DNA of 47,589 bases, from assembly GCA_934089275.1 (NCBI GenBank), contig CAKOJJ010000008.1, positions 1 to 47,589 on the forward strand. Reading direction: 5' to 3'. Source of the stretch: an uncultured Bacilli bacterium. GTDB lineage: Bacteria > Bacillota_I > Bacilli_A > RF39 > UBA660. Under the pieces are notes generated by a model. That model was not told where the DNA came from. It was given only the letters and a program-made list of their open reading frames with translations, and did no database searches. The first letter of the stretch is position 1; every line of letters begins with the position of its first letter. Positions 25,988 through 33,849 of the stretch are shown piece by piece. A program made the translations under genes and the position numbers.

Positions 25988-26027
25988 TTTGTCAATTTAC
26001 GTCAACTATTGTCATATTATGTCGAAC
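25988..26027. promoter_or_regulatory. Four 10-bp-phased 0A-box-like sites upstream of spo0A
   Basis: GTC trinucleotides begin at 25991, 26001, 26011 and 26021 in GTCAA, GTCAA, GTCAT and GTCGAA contexts. The last is a perfect TGTCGAA, the Spo0A-box core. The array would lie about -47 to -82 relative to the predicted start, a usual place for activation by Spo0A. Confidence 0.6.
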
Positions 26028-26035
26028 ATAAAAAA

Positions 26036-26063
26036 ATTGACACATTTTGTACTATTGTGTCAA
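26036..26063 (-). terminator. Terminator of the S41 protease gene
   Basis: Perfect 8-bp inverted repeat ATTGACAC/GTGTCAAT enclosing the stop codon, followed by seven T on the minus strand. Confidence 0.8.
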
Positions 26064-27242
26064 TAATTCGATTGCTTTTTGAAGTTGATTATCTGTATCA
26101 TCACAAGGATTTTTAGCATAATTTTGATCAAGAGTAACATATACACCAGGAGTAATTCCTACCTCATCAATTGAATTACCTAAAGGAGTATACCATTTAG
26201 CTGTTGTATATTTAAGCATTGTATCTTTTGTCAATCTATAAGTGTTTTGTACTTTACCTTTTCCATAGGAAGTTGTTCCAACAACTATTGCACCATAGCT
26301 CTCCTTTAAAGATGAAGCTAATATTTCTGAAGCTGAAGCTGTCTTCCTATCGATTAAAACAACTACATCTTTGTCATACTCTTCTTTAGTTGTATCATAA
26401 TAAGTTTGTTTTTTATTCTTCTCTTCTAAAGAATAAAGAACATGACCCTTTTTTAAAAACATATTTAATATGTCAGTTACACTAGTTAAATATCCTCCGG
26501 TGTTACTTCTTACATCAAATATAAGAGAATCAATTTTTTCATTATTCAATTCTTTTAAAGCCGTTTTAACTTGACTAGCTGAATTTTCTGTGAAACTTGA
26601 TAAATAAATATAGCCAACTTTTTTACCATTTTTAGTAAAAACTTTTCTAGTAACAACTGGTTTTTCAATTGTTTTTATAGCTACTTTAAAATCCTTTTCT
26701 TCATTATCACGTTTTACACCTATATTTATTTCTTTTTTATCTTTAACTAAACTTAAAACAGTTTCAATTGATGACGATGCATCTATTTTAGTATCATCAA
26801 TTTTAACAATAACATCTCCACTTTTTAAACCAGCTACACTTGCAGGTGTATTTTCATAAACATTAACGATTTTAATTTCATCACCAATCTTGCTTATTTC
26901 AATTCCAACGCCTTCGTAACTTCCATCAAGTTTACTATCAAGATTAGTTGTTTCTTCCTCATTAAGATAACTAGAATATTTTTCATTTAAATAGCTCATC
27001 ATTCCATCAATTGCAGCACTTTCTAATTCATCTTTATTAAATGACTCATAATATTCATTTTTTATTTTGTCATAAGTCGCTTCTACCTTTAAAAGACTTG
27101 TATTTCCAACTATTTTAAATACAACGAATCCAACAACGGAACTAACTACTAAACTAACAACTAAAGTTACAATTAAAAGTTCCGAAAAACTATAACTAAC
27201 ATGTCTTTTTTTTATTTTAAATATCTTCTTGATTTTTCTCAT
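26052..27242 (-). CDS. CtpB-like S41 carboxy-terminal processing protease
   Basis: Membrane-anchored serine protease (anchor helix about 21-45) with a cap region, a PDZ domain (about 105-190; SVAGLKSGDVIVKIDD) and the S41 core. The catalytic Ser-Lys pair is S303 (in TASASEI) and K328 (in SYGKGKVQ), 25 residues apart as in CtpB, with Q332 in place. 396 residues; no C-terminal peptidoglycan-binding domain. In B. subtilis CtpB and SpoIVB act in sigma-K activation, and spoIVB precedes spo0A. Here a CtpB-like gene takes that place, so a sporulation role is plausible (inference). Confidence 0.92.
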   Translation of the reverse strand: MRKIKKIFKIKKRHVSYSFSELLIVTLVVSLVVSSVVGFVVFKIVGNTSLLKVEATYDKIKNEYYESFNKDELESAAIDGMMSYLNEKYSSYLNEEETTNLDSKLDGSYEGVGIEISKIGDEIKIVNVYENTPASVAGLKSGDVIVKIDDTKIDASSSIETVLSLVKDKKEINIGVKRDNEEKDFKVAIKTIEKPVVTRKVFTKNGKKVGYIYLSSFTENSASQVKTALKELNNEKIDSLIFDVRSNTGGYLTSVTDILNMFLKKGHVLYSLEEKNKKQTYYDTTKEEYDKDVVVLIDRKTASASEILASSLKESYGAIVVGTTSYGKGKVQNTYRLTKDTMLKYTTAKWYTPLGNSIDEVGITPGVYVTLDQNYAKNPCDDTDNQLQKAIELLTQ

Positions 27243-27253
27243 TTTGCCTCCAA

Positions 27254-27279
27254 AAAAAGACTTAAAATTAAGCCTTTTT
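27254..27279 (-). terminator. Terminator upstream of the S41 protease gene
   Basis: A 12-bp stem (27254-27265 with 27268-27279) whose one non-Watson-Crick position is G-U only when read on the minus strand. It is followed by T and closes the thioredoxin-like gene. Confidence 0.7.
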
Positions 27280-27792
27280 AGATAATTCTTTTATAATTTC
27301 ATCAATATTAGTTGTATAACTTACAATTTTTTTATTTTTTACTTTTATCAAAGTTGGCTTAGTTAACATTAAATCTTTAACATCCTTAACATTTACTTTT
27401 TCTTCACCAGCTACATCATAATGATTTTTATTAATAGTTTCATCTAAGTTAACATAGAATATATCACTTTTAGTACTGCTAACTAAACTTGAATAAATTG
27501 AAGCTGTTTTAGTATCTTCAGTATTGTAAGCAAGAACATAATATTCAGACTTATCACTTTTTAAAATATCATCCAGAGTAATAAGTTTAGTATTTATACT
27601 AACGGCATTTGTAGTACTATCTTGAAATTCATCTTTTGTTACATATTTACCATTTATAAAGAAAAGTAATCCAATAAATAAAGCAACAATAAGTAACACA
27701 ACTAAAAAACTAATAACTTTCTTAACATCATCATTCATATACTTAGATTTTTTTATTTCTTTTGTTTCAAATCTTTTTGTTTCCTTTTTCAT
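27268..27792 (-). CDS. Membrane-anchored thioredoxin-fold-like protein without CxxC
   Basis: A basic head is followed by a membrane helix (about 28-47, VISFLVVLLIVALFIGLLFFI) and an outer domain of about 120 residues. In that domain YYVLAYNTEDTKTASIYSSLVSS, FYVNLDET and LTKPTLIKVKNKKIVSYTTNIDEI follow the thioredoxin strand-helix order, including a cis-Pro-like TKPTLIKV. There is no CxxC, so redox activity is unlikely. The frame opens at 27801; TTAGGTGG before ATG 27792 is the better start. It could be a structural or binding variant; the family call is tentative. Confidence 0.6.
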   Translation of the reverse strand: MKKETKRFETKEIKKSKYMNDDVKKVISFLVVLLIVALFIGLLFFINGKYVTKDEFQDSTTNAVSINTKLITLDDILKSDKSEYYVLAYNTEDTKTASIYSSLVSSTKSDIFYVNLDETINKNHYDVAGEEKVNVKDVKDLMLTKPTLIKVKNKKIVSYTTNIDEIIKELSKKA

Positions 27793-27854
27793 CCTAACCA
27801 CCTAATAAATATTTTATCACAAATTACTTGTTTTATATATAAAAATATTAAAAA

Positions 27855-27875
27855 AATGGCTTTATTCAGCCACTT
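27855..27875 (-). terminator. Terminator of the coiled-coil peptide gene
   Basis: Short GC-containing stem TGGCT/AGCCA across the stop codon, followed by a run of T on the minus strand. Confidence 0.65.
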
Positions 27876-28032
27876 TAATCTCCTCAATATCATTTTCTAA
27901 AATAAGAGTAAGTTCTTTTTGCATTTCTTTAATTGCTTCTTCATTCTGTTTTATTTCTTCTTTTAAAATTTCATTTCTTGATTCAAATGCACTTAATAAG
28001 GCATTAATATCTTTTACTTTTTCGTCGTCCAT
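27862..28032 (-). CDS. Small coiled-coil protein (56 aa)
   Basis: The 56-residue, highly charged peptide starts MDDEKVKDINALLSAFESRN. Heptad-spaced Leu/Ile run through EILKEEIKQNEEAIKEMQKE to LTLILENDIEEI, so a single coiled-coil helix is expected. GAGGTG lies 7 bases before the ATG and a terminator follows at once, which supports a real gene. No family is recognised. It is probably soluble. Confidence 0.6.
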   Translation of the reverse strand: MDDEKVKDINALLSAFESRNEILKEEIKQNEEAIKEMQKELTLILENDIEEIKVAE

Positions 28033-28122
28033 AACTACACCTCATTACAAGTGCTTATTATACTAAAAGAAAAATATTAATACAACATTTTTATTTAATT
28101 ATTTAAAATTTCTTTAAAGAAA

Positions 28123-28144
28123 AAAATGGCCAACAAGCCATTTT
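28123..28144 (-). terminator. Terminator of the LolA-like lipoprotein gene
   Basis: Stem AAAATGGC/GCCATTTT (28123-28130 and 28137-28144) with T run on the minus strand. Confidence 0.8.
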
Positions 28145-28153
28145 TAAATTTAT

Positions 28154-29302
28154 CTATTTTGTTCTTGCAACTAATGAAGTTCCATTTGTTATACTTTCAG
28201 CAATAGTCATCATTTCACTAGAATTTAAGGTTTTACTAGTTAAATAGAAATCTACTCCATTGCTTGTCCAGTAAACTGAGTTATCTCCTAATGCTCCAAT
28301 TGTATTACCTAATATTACTGGTTCACCATTAACTGGAACAATTTCCATTTCATCATTAATTTTACTTGCTTCTTCTACTAATATAAATGGATCTACTCCA
28401 GCAAATGTCAAGATAACACGTTCACCATCATCAGTACTAACTTTATCCTTTGAATGTAGATATGTATCTGTTGGAACATATAAAGGATAAATTATATCAT
28501 CAAGAACATTTCCAGTAGTTTCAGTTTTCTTACATTTATCTTTGCATGTATCATCACTACAAGTGCTTATACAATCTTCTTCAGTTTTTTTATTCTCAGA
28601 AGTGTTTTGGTTATCAGTTGTTTCCGTAGTTTTATTTGAGTTTTTATCTGAAGTTTTATTATCCTTTGAACTATCAGTTTCTTTAACTAATGTATCTAAT
28701 TTAAAATAATTTGAATCAAATCTTGGAGAATAGTTAATGTCATTAACTTTAACTTTTAATAAAGAAACTCCCTCAGAATTTTTAACGTTAATTTCTTTAA
28801 TATTAAATTTTTTATCAGTTATAATAGTTTCTCTTTCAAGCTTTTGATTATTAGGATAATTAACTGATGAATCTATTTCATATCCATCATTAATCTCTTT
28901 AATAGTCGCTTTAGCATCATTATTAACGTCATTAATTAAAGACTCTATTAAATATGCTTGACTTGAATTGCTTGGCCATTCACTCATGAATTTAAAACTT
29001 TTATTTAAGTTAGGTGTAACAACGTAAACCCCCTCAGAATTTTTAAGTATCACTTGTTCATGATTGTTAATTGTATTCACTAAGCTAACTTTATAATTAG
29101 TTTTATTATCAACACCTACTTTTATATTATAAGTAAATTCATCTTCATTACTTACAATAACCATCTCTCCAGTTAATTCATAACTATTTTTCTTCCCATT
29201 ATAATCCTTAAATGACTTCATCAAGTCTTTAGTATTGTTCATACATCCCGTTAATAGGAAAACACTTAGGATTATAAATACTACCTTTTTTATATTAATC
29301 AC
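28154..29302 (-). CDS. LolA/YdcC-like lipoprotein with DUF4367-type C-terminus
   Basis: Lipoprotein with signal peptide and lipobox LLTGC (C20). Residues about 25-210 show the alternating strands of the LolA/YdcC/GerS group (SYELTGEMVIVSNEDEFTYNIKVGVDNKTNYKVSL, GVYVVTPNLNKSFKFMSEWPSN). A low-complexity Thr/Asn/Lys linker with a Cys cluster follows (CISTC, CKDKC). The C-terminal part (about 265-380) resembles DUF4367 (VILTFAGVDPFILVEEAS). In clostridia GerS-like proteins act in spore cortex modification. That role here is only suggested by fold and by the other sporulation genes nearby. Confidence 0.68.
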   Translation of the reverse strand: MINIKKVVFIILSVFLLTGCMNNTKDLMKSFKDYNGKKNSYELTGEMVIVSNEDEFTYNIKVGVDNKTNYKVSLVNTINNHEQVILKNSEGVYVVTPNLNKSFKFMSEWPSNSSQAYLIESLINDVNNDAKATIKEINDGYEIDSSVNYPNNQKLERETIITDKKFNIKEINVKNSEGVSLLKVKVNDINYSPRFDSNYFKLDTLVKETDSSKDNKTSDKNSNKTTETTDNQNTSENKKTEEDCISTCSDDTCKDKCKKTETTGNVLDDIIYPLYVPTDTYLHSKDKVSTDDGERVILTFAGVDPFILVEEASKINDEMEIVPVNGEPVILGNTIGALGDNSVYWTSNGVDFYLTSKTLNSSEMMTIAESITNGTSLVARTK

Positions 29303-29377
29303 CCTTTCCTAATTAATTACTATGTCGAAAAGATGTTTTTAATAACTAAAATATTTAAAAGAAATATAAATAAAAAA

Positions 29378-29395
29378 CTCATCAATTAAGATGAG
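29378..29395 (-). terminator. Terminator of the GNAT-methyltransferase-GNAT unit
   Basis: Stem CTCATC/GATGAG (29378-29383 and 29390-29395), followed on the minus strand by six T. Confidence 0.75.
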
Positions 29396-29420
29396 CATAA
29401 AAATTAAAAATCTTTAATCT

Positions 29421-30227
29421 TTATTTTTTTAAACACGAAAAATTTACCAATACATCATCAGTAACATATCCAACATTTTTATAGGCTGTATTTGATGGAA
29501 TATATTTAAAATCAGTATATAAAGAAACGTGATATCCTTTATTCAATGCATCATTTGTTAAATTATATATTAAATTTGCAGCATATCCTTTGTTTCTTGC
29601 ATCAATTGCTGTATATACTCCAGCCATTTTAGCATTCCCATTTACAACAACATAATATGCTTGAGCTACAATTTTATGTTCACTATTTCTCCAAACATAA
29701 TAATTACCCGTTTCAAGTCTATTTCTAAATATATGTTTTGCTTCTTCTTTAGTTAAATTTCTAATATCAGTTATTTCTATTGACTCTTTATATATAAAAT
29801 CAGTTAAAATATCTTCATCAGATTCTAAAACCATTTCCATTGAACCATCCGTATTTCTTGGCTTAATTGTTTTATCACATACTAAATATCCCATTTCAAA
29901 ATAGTAGTCCCCTAAATATTCAAAATTATCTTGAACTAATAAATCATAAAGTTCTTTCTTACATGTAAATCTTGTATCAACATCTAACCTATATAAATCA
30001 ATAGCAGTTTCTATTTCTGCTAAAAGAGTTTTATCAATTTTATCTTTAGTCCAAATCCAAGTTGGATATTTTTTGTCACCTCTACATAAAATATAATTTT
30101 CTTCATCACTATAAAGTTCTAAATTTTCACTTCCTAAATTTTGTAATATAAGAAGAAATTTATATCTATCTTTTAAAAATTCAACACTTTTAAATATCTT
30201 ATTATTTGGCTTAATTTTTTTTATCAT
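29421..30227 (-). CDS. GNAT acetyltransferase with N-terminal extension
   Basis: The C-terminal GNAT domain lies at about residues 125-268: HKIVAQAYYVVVNGNAKMAGVYTAIDARNKGYAANLIYNLTNDAL contains the acetyl-CoA loop, and SNTAYKNVGYVTDDVLVNF the final strand. The N-terminal 120 residues resemble the pseudo-GNAT half of two-domain acetyltransferases. The substrate is unknown. The frame opens at 30233, directly on its ribosome site; ATG 30227 has 6-base spacing from AAAGGAAG. Last of three co-directional small-molecule modification genes. Confidence 0.82.
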   Translation of the reverse strand: MIKKIKPNNKIFKSVEFLKDRYKFLLILQNLGSENLELYSDEENYILCRGDKKYPTWIWTKDKIDKTLLAEIETAIDLYRLDVDTRFTCKKELYDLLVQDNFEYLGDYYFEMGYLVCDKTIKPRNTDGSMEMVLESDEDILTDFIYKESIEITDIRNLTKEEAKHIFRNRLETGNYYVWRNSEHKIVAQAYYVVVNGNAKMAGVYTAIDARNKGYAANLIYNLTNDALNKGYHVSLYTDFKYIPSNTAYKNVGYVTDDVLVNFSCLKK

Positions 30228-30265
30228 TGTCATCTTCCTTTCTATTATCTATCGATAAAAATTAT

Positions 30266-31054
30266 TTAATTTTTTTTGCATATATATAACATATGATTAC
30301 TATATCCTTGTAAATCTTCTCTTTCGCATGTAGATAAATGATATCTTACCCATACTTCAAATTCTTGATCACTCAAAGAATCAATTTTTTCTTTAAAATG
30401 ATGTGATAATCCATCAGTTGCAATATTTTTTACTAAAGTTACATTATGTTTTGCCATAATGTCTTTAAATTCCTTAATATAGAATGCTGAAAAAATACCA
30501 CCTGGATAATTAATCATTTTGAAATTCTTATCAAAGTCATTCGGATATCCATCAATTAAATGATCTTTCTTTAATGCCCAATTGACAAATATTGAATCAC
30601 TTGTTAAATAAGCGATAGCAACATATCCATCTTTCTTTGTAACTCTAATAGCTTCTTCTATTGCTTTATTAATATCTCTTTCATTATATAAGTGATATAG
30701 TGGCCCAAGAACCAAAGTTACATCAAATGTGTTATCATCAAACCTTGATAAATCTAAAGCATCACCTTGTTCTGCAACAATATCCATGTTAGGTTTGATT
30801 TTGCTTTTTAAAATATCTACATTATGTTGAACAAATTCAATCGCATTTACTTTGTATCCTTTATTAGCATAATATAATGAATACCTTCCAGTTCCTGCGC
30901 CTACTTCTAAAATTCTATCTCCATTTTTTAATAAGTCATCAATATATTTTGTTGTTGTAATAAATTCTATACTACCATGTTTACTTAATAATCTTTCTTC
31001 TTCATCACAATCTTCATTATAAAATTTATTTAAATTTACTGTTCTTTCGTCCAT
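30266..31054 (-). CDS. Class I SAM-dependent methyltransferase
   Basis: The Rossmann-fold signature ILEVGAGTGRYSLYYANKGYKVNAIEF (about 48-74) binds S-adenosylmethionine, followed by VAEQGDALDL and FDVTLVLGPLYHLYN (post-I and motif IV). 262 residues is normal for the UbiE-like small-molecule group; the acceptor is unknown. The ATG is preceded by AAGAAGG, and the gene lies 3 bases after the upstream acetyltransferase. Confidence 0.88.
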   Translation of the reverse strand: MDERTVNLNKFYNEDCDEEERLLSKHGSIEFITTTKYIDDLLKNGDRILEVGAGTGRYSLYYANKGYKVNAIEFVQHNVDILKSKIKPNMDIVAEQGDALDLSRFDDNTFDVTLVLGPLYHLYNERDINKAIEEAIRVTKKDGYVAIAYLTSDSIFVNWALKKDHLIDGYPNDFDKNFKMINYPGGIFSAFYIKEFKDIMAKHNVTLVKNIATDGLSHHFKEKIDSLSDQEFEVWVRYHLSTCEREDLQGYSNHMLYICKKN

Positions 31055-31057
31055 AAT

Positions 31058-31567
31058 TTACCTTCTTTCTTTTAAATTGAAATATACATCATCAACTTGC
31101 TTGCCATTTCTTTCAACGACATTTTTTTCTCGCTTATATTCTTCAAAGCCTAATTGAATCATGCAATTAAGCGATCTTTCATTATCTGAAAACACAATAG
31201 AATATATTTCATCAAGATTTAATACACGAAATCCATAGTCGATTAATCCACTAATAATTTCTTTTGCGTAATGTTTTCCTTGCATTTGCTTTCTAATTGT
31301 TATTCCAATTTCTCCTCTATTATTATCTATTTCATTGAAACCACAATTACCAATATATTCTAATGTTTCAGAGTCATAAACCGAAAACGTATTATCTTCT
31401 TGATGATCATTTATCCATTCAATTTCACTTTCTTTTGTAATTACTCTTTTTTTAGTGGATAACATTGATGATATACTTTCATCATTCATCATTTCAACCA
31501 TATCATCAACGTTTTCTATATTTGGTTTTGCAAATATACATCTACCATATCTAAATATTTCTATCAT
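31058..31567 (-). CDS. GNAT acetyltransferase, RimJ/RimL-like
   Basis: 169 residues with RGEIGITIRKQMQGKHYAKEIISGLIDYGF (acetyl-CoA loop) and FSDNERSLNCMIQLGFEEYKREKN (C-terminal motif B). The preceding IGNCGFNEID strand is typical. Likely first gene of a unit with the methyltransferase and the second acetyltransferase. A TATAAT-like element lies upstream near 31601-31610. The substrate is unknown. Confidence 0.85.
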   Translation of the reverse strand: MIEIFRYGRCIFAKPNIENVDDMVEMMNDESISSMLSTKKRVITKESEIEWINDHQEDNTFSVYDSETLEYIGNCGFNEIDNNRGEIGITIRKQMQGKHYAKEIISGLIDYGFRVLNLDEIYSIVFSDNERSLNCMIQLGFEEYKREKNVVERNGKQVDDVYFNLKERR

Positions 31568-31643
31568 TATTTTTCACCTCCATTAAATTGCTTCTACTAT
31601 TTTAGACAATTATAACATACAGCTTTTTGCTTTTAAAATATAA

Positions 31644-31680
31644 AAAAGCACAATAGTATATAAAATATTATTGTGCTTTT
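31644..31680 (-). terminator. Terminator of the leader-controlled unknown gene
   Basis: A 12-bp stem AAAAGCACAATA/TATTGTGCTTTT (31644-31655 and 31669-31680) immediately after the stop codon. Confidence 0.8.
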
Positions 31681-31683
31681 GAA

Positions 31684-32109
31684 TTAATTAAATCGTCCTT
31701 TTCTTTGTTTTTCAAGTATAGGTCCTTTTTTCTTTGCCCATTTGAATGGACTTCCTACTCCATAATGACCTGGATCACTGTCATATCCTTGTTTATCTTC
31801 AAAACCATATAGATATGCCATATCATTACTATATCTAATCATTCCATTTTCTTTCAAATAGTCAAATAAATCTTCTTGAATATAGTAATCTTCAATTAAT
31901 TGACATTGATCATTATGACACGCAGCAACATTATACTCATAATAACTTTCTTCATCTCTAATACCAAATCTAGGTTTTAAAGTAATACTTATAAATGAAT
32001 CAATATCTAATGTTGGACAACTCATCGTATTATCATCATACACAACAAATTCAATAATTAAACCATCAAATGATTTTGCATAAAATCTACCAATTTCTTG
32101 TCTTTCCAT
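31684..32109 (-). CDS. Unknown protein behind an attenuator leader
   Basis: I do not recognise the family. About 141 residues, soluble-looking, acidic in the middle (EDYYIQEDLFDYLKENG) and basic at the end (WAKKKGPILEKQRKGRFN). It contains several aromatic and Gly/Asp-rich stretches (YGFEDKQGYDSDPGHYGVGSPFKW) and three Cys (in MSCPTLD and AACHNDQCQ). The frame opens at GTG 32118; AAGGAAGTG is spaced for ATG 32109. Upstream is a leader with a consensus promoter, folded elements and a terminator, so transcription is probably controlled in the leader. Confidence 0.62.
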   Translation of the reverse strand: MERQEIGRFYAKSFDGLIIEFVVYDDNTMSCPTLDIDSFISITLKPRFGIRDEESYYEYNVAACHNDQCQLIEDYYIQEDLFDYLKENGMIRYSNDMAYLYGFEDKQGYDSDPGHYGVGSPFKWAKKKGPILEKQRKGRFN

Positions 32110-32118
32110 AAAATTCAC

Positions 32119-32242
32119 TTCCTTCCCTTATTCGTGGAACAAAAAAAGCCACGAAAATAATATTCGTGACTCCAATTAGATTGTGTAGGTTTTTTATCAA
32201 CCCGAGATAGCTCACATAAATGCTTATATCTCCTCACTTGTC
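32119..32242 (-). ncRNA. Structured 5' leader with attenuator, class not recognised
   Basis: Starting just after a consensus promoter, the RNA can form a closing stem (GTTAGA with TCTAAT, 32246-32241 with 32180-32175), an inner stem GAGATA/TATCTC (32232-32227 with 32209-32204) and GGTT/AACC (32202-32199 with 32191-32188). A terminator follows: CACGAA/TTCGTG (32168-32163 with 32155-32150) with seven T. The arm TTCGTGG can instead pair with CCACGAA at 32137-32131, so the hairpins exclude each other. This is the layout of a riboswitch or other cis-regulatory leader. It matches none of the riboswitch consensus sequences I know. Confidence 0.6.
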
Positions 32243-32247
32243 TAACA

Positions 32248-32275
32248 ATTATACATTATTTTTTACTTTTGTCAA
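32248..32275 (-). promoter_or_regulatory. Consensus promoter of the leader RNA
   Basis: Minus-strand TTGACA (32275-32270), 16-bp spacer and TATAAT (32253-32248), both perfect. Predicted start near 32241. Confidence 0.8.
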
Positions 32276-32293
32276 ATTATTGCTTATATTTTT

Positions 32294-33010
32294 TTATGAA
32301 TAAAAACTTTCTAAAATCTTTTGCATATCCTCGTATTTATAAAAAGTCTTTTGCAACTCAACAAAATAAGTAATATCTTTATAAACAAATGATGCAACAA
32401 TTGGTCCAGAATTAGAACTTACAGGATCCAAAATAACAGCAGTAGTATCAAGAGATTTAATATAGTATTTCTTCATTTCAGAATTTCCATTAACATAAAG
32501 TTTTGTCCTTTTATCACTTGTTTTAGTTTTAATTGTAAAACCAATTGCAATTTCCATCAATCCAGTGTCTGAACCATCATCATTAACTAACCAGAAATCA
32601 AGTTCACTAATGAAATCATCTTTTTCTGACAATAAAGTTAATTTATAATTTGAATTTTCAATCATTCTATTTTTTAAAATATTTAAATCTAATTTTTTTG
32701 AAATATCATCTATTTTATACATTGAATCTTTTTGCAAAATATTAGTTTTGTACATTTTATTCACTACTGCATCAGAAAATAAATCTTTTTCATAATTATT
32801 ATTGTTATTTCTTAATTCGAAATGATTGATAATTACTTTAGCTGACACTCCTAGACAACAGCAAAACATTATCATAACTAAAGGAATAATATAAGTGAAT
32901 TTACGAAGAATAATATTACTTTTTTTATATAAAATTTTATTTTTTATTTCTTCTTTATCAGAAAATGCTAAATCAATATTATCAAAAAAATTTATATACT
33001 TTTTTTTCAT
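32294..33010 (-). CDS. Probable anti-sigma factor, single-pass membrane protein
   Basis: A cytoplasmic head of about 38 residues is followed by a membrane helix (FTYIIPLVMIMFCCCLGVSAKVII, about 38-61) and an outer domain of about 175 residues with beta patterns (YKLTLLSEKDDFISELDFWLVNDDGSDTG, IVASFVYKDITYFVELQKTF). Its start codon overlaps the stop of an ECF sigma gene (TAATG), the usual arrangement for a cognate anti-sigma factor. No zinc-binding HxxxCxxC motif is visible. The role is assigned mostly from position and topology. Confidence 0.7.
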   Translation of the reverse strand: MKKKYINFFDNIDLAFSDKEEIKNKILYKKSNIILRKFTYIIPLVMIMFCCCLGVSAKVIINHFELRNNNNNYEKDLFSDAVVNKMYKTNILQKDSMYKIDDISKKLDLNILKNRMIENSNYKLTLLSEKDDFISELDFWLVNDDGSDTGLMEIAIGFTIKTKTSDKRTKLYVNGNSEMKKYYIKSLDTTAVILDPVSSNSGPIVASFVYKDITYFVELQKTFYKYEDMQKILESFYS

Positions 33011-33474
33011 TATGCAGTCTCCATTTCCTTTTTCAACATTTTTTTACCATTAGATAATCGCATTTTTATTGTTGATTCCTTTTGATTTAGAATTTTTGCA
33101 ATCTCAGATATTTTATATCCTTCATAATAATATAAAAACAAAGGTATACGATACTTTTTATCAAGCAGTTTTAACATATCTAAAACTTCTTTATCATAAT
33201 TTACAAATGATTGATTTTCTTCTGTTAAATTTCTAACTTTTCTTTTCCAAAAAGATTTTAAATAATCTCTACAATTATTTGAGGCAACCACCATTAACCA
33301 TCTCTTTACATCTATATCATCATTCTTTTTAAACTTGTCCATATTTTTATACAATTTAATAAAAGTGTCTTGAACAATATCTTTAGAATCAGCATAATTC
33401 AAAGTATAACTAAATGCCAATCTATAAACATCACGATAAAAAAGATTAAAATATTTGTTAAATTTTTCATCCAT
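33010..33474 (-). CDS. ECF-type RNA polymerase sigma factor
   Basis: Sigma factor of the extracytoplasmic-function group, 154 residues. Region 2: LFYRDVYRLAFSYTLNYADSKDIVQDTFIKLYKNMDKF (about 12-49). Region 4: LDKKYRIPLFLYYYEGYKISEIAKILNQKESTIKMRLSNGKKMLKK (about 104-149), with the promoter-recognition helix-turn-helix. It is translationally coupled to the membrane protein downstream, its likely inhibitor. The signal and target promoters are unknown; autoregulation is common in such pairs. Confidence 0.92.
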   Translation of the reverse strand: MDEKFNKYFNLFYRDVYRLAFSYTLNYADSKDIVQDTFIKLYKNMDKFKKNDDIDVKRWLMVVASNNCRDYLKSFWKRKVRNLTEENQSFVNYDKEVLDMLKLLDKKYRIPLFLYYYEGYKISEIAKILNQKESTIKMRLSNGKKMLKKEMETA

Positions 33475-33607
33475 GTTTTCACCTCAATTAAAACCTATTA
33501 CATATTATAAACGATTTAAAATAAGAAAAGGTCAAATATTAATTTGATTTTTATATGTATAAAATCCTAAAAGCAATGCAAAATAATACTAGAAATGAGG
33601 TGAAGGT

Positions 33608-33808
33608 ATGAATACATTACAAAAAGTGTGTTTAGTAGTTACCATTATTGGTGCAATTAACTGGGGATTTATCGGTTTACTCGAAGTAAACTTGGTTGAA
33701 GCATTGTTTGGAGTTGGAACTGTTGTTTCAAGAATAATCTACTCTTTAGTTGGTTTAACTGGACTAATAAATGTTGGTATTTTATTCACTCATTTGGATG
33801 AAGATTAA
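33608..33808 (+). CDS. DUF378 small membrane protein
   Basis: The 66-residue protein has two membrane helices (about 6-26 and 38-60) and the motif GAINWGFIGLLEVNLVEALFG that defines DUF378 (YuzA-like). GAGGTGAAGG precedes the ATG. A single-gene plus-strand unit divergent from the sigma factor gene. The function of the family is unknown. Confidence 0.92.
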   Translation: MNTLQKVCLVVTIIGAINWGFIGLLEVNLVEALFGVGTVVSRIIYSLVGLTGLINVGILFTHLDED

Positions 33809-33809
33809 A

Positions 33810-33849
33810 AAAATAAGTACTTAAGGATTTAAACTTAAGTACTTATTTT
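33810..33849. terminator. Bidirectional terminator between the DUF378 gene and rpe
   Basis: Perfect 16-bp stem AAAATAAGTACTTAAG/CTTAAGTACTTATTTT (33810-33825 and 33834-33849) between convergent genes, overlapping the rpe stop. Confidence 0.88.

Noticed and set aside
25991..26026. CRISPR-like array from the 10-bp repeats upstream of spo0A
   Set aside because: The repeats are only three to five bases long with no spacers; phased binding sites explain them better.
32182..32242. preQ1-type riboswitch suggested by GATAAAAAACC
   Set aside because: The preQ1-I order (G-rich stem, CTACACC loop, A-rich tail) is not met; only a short A-rich similarity exists.
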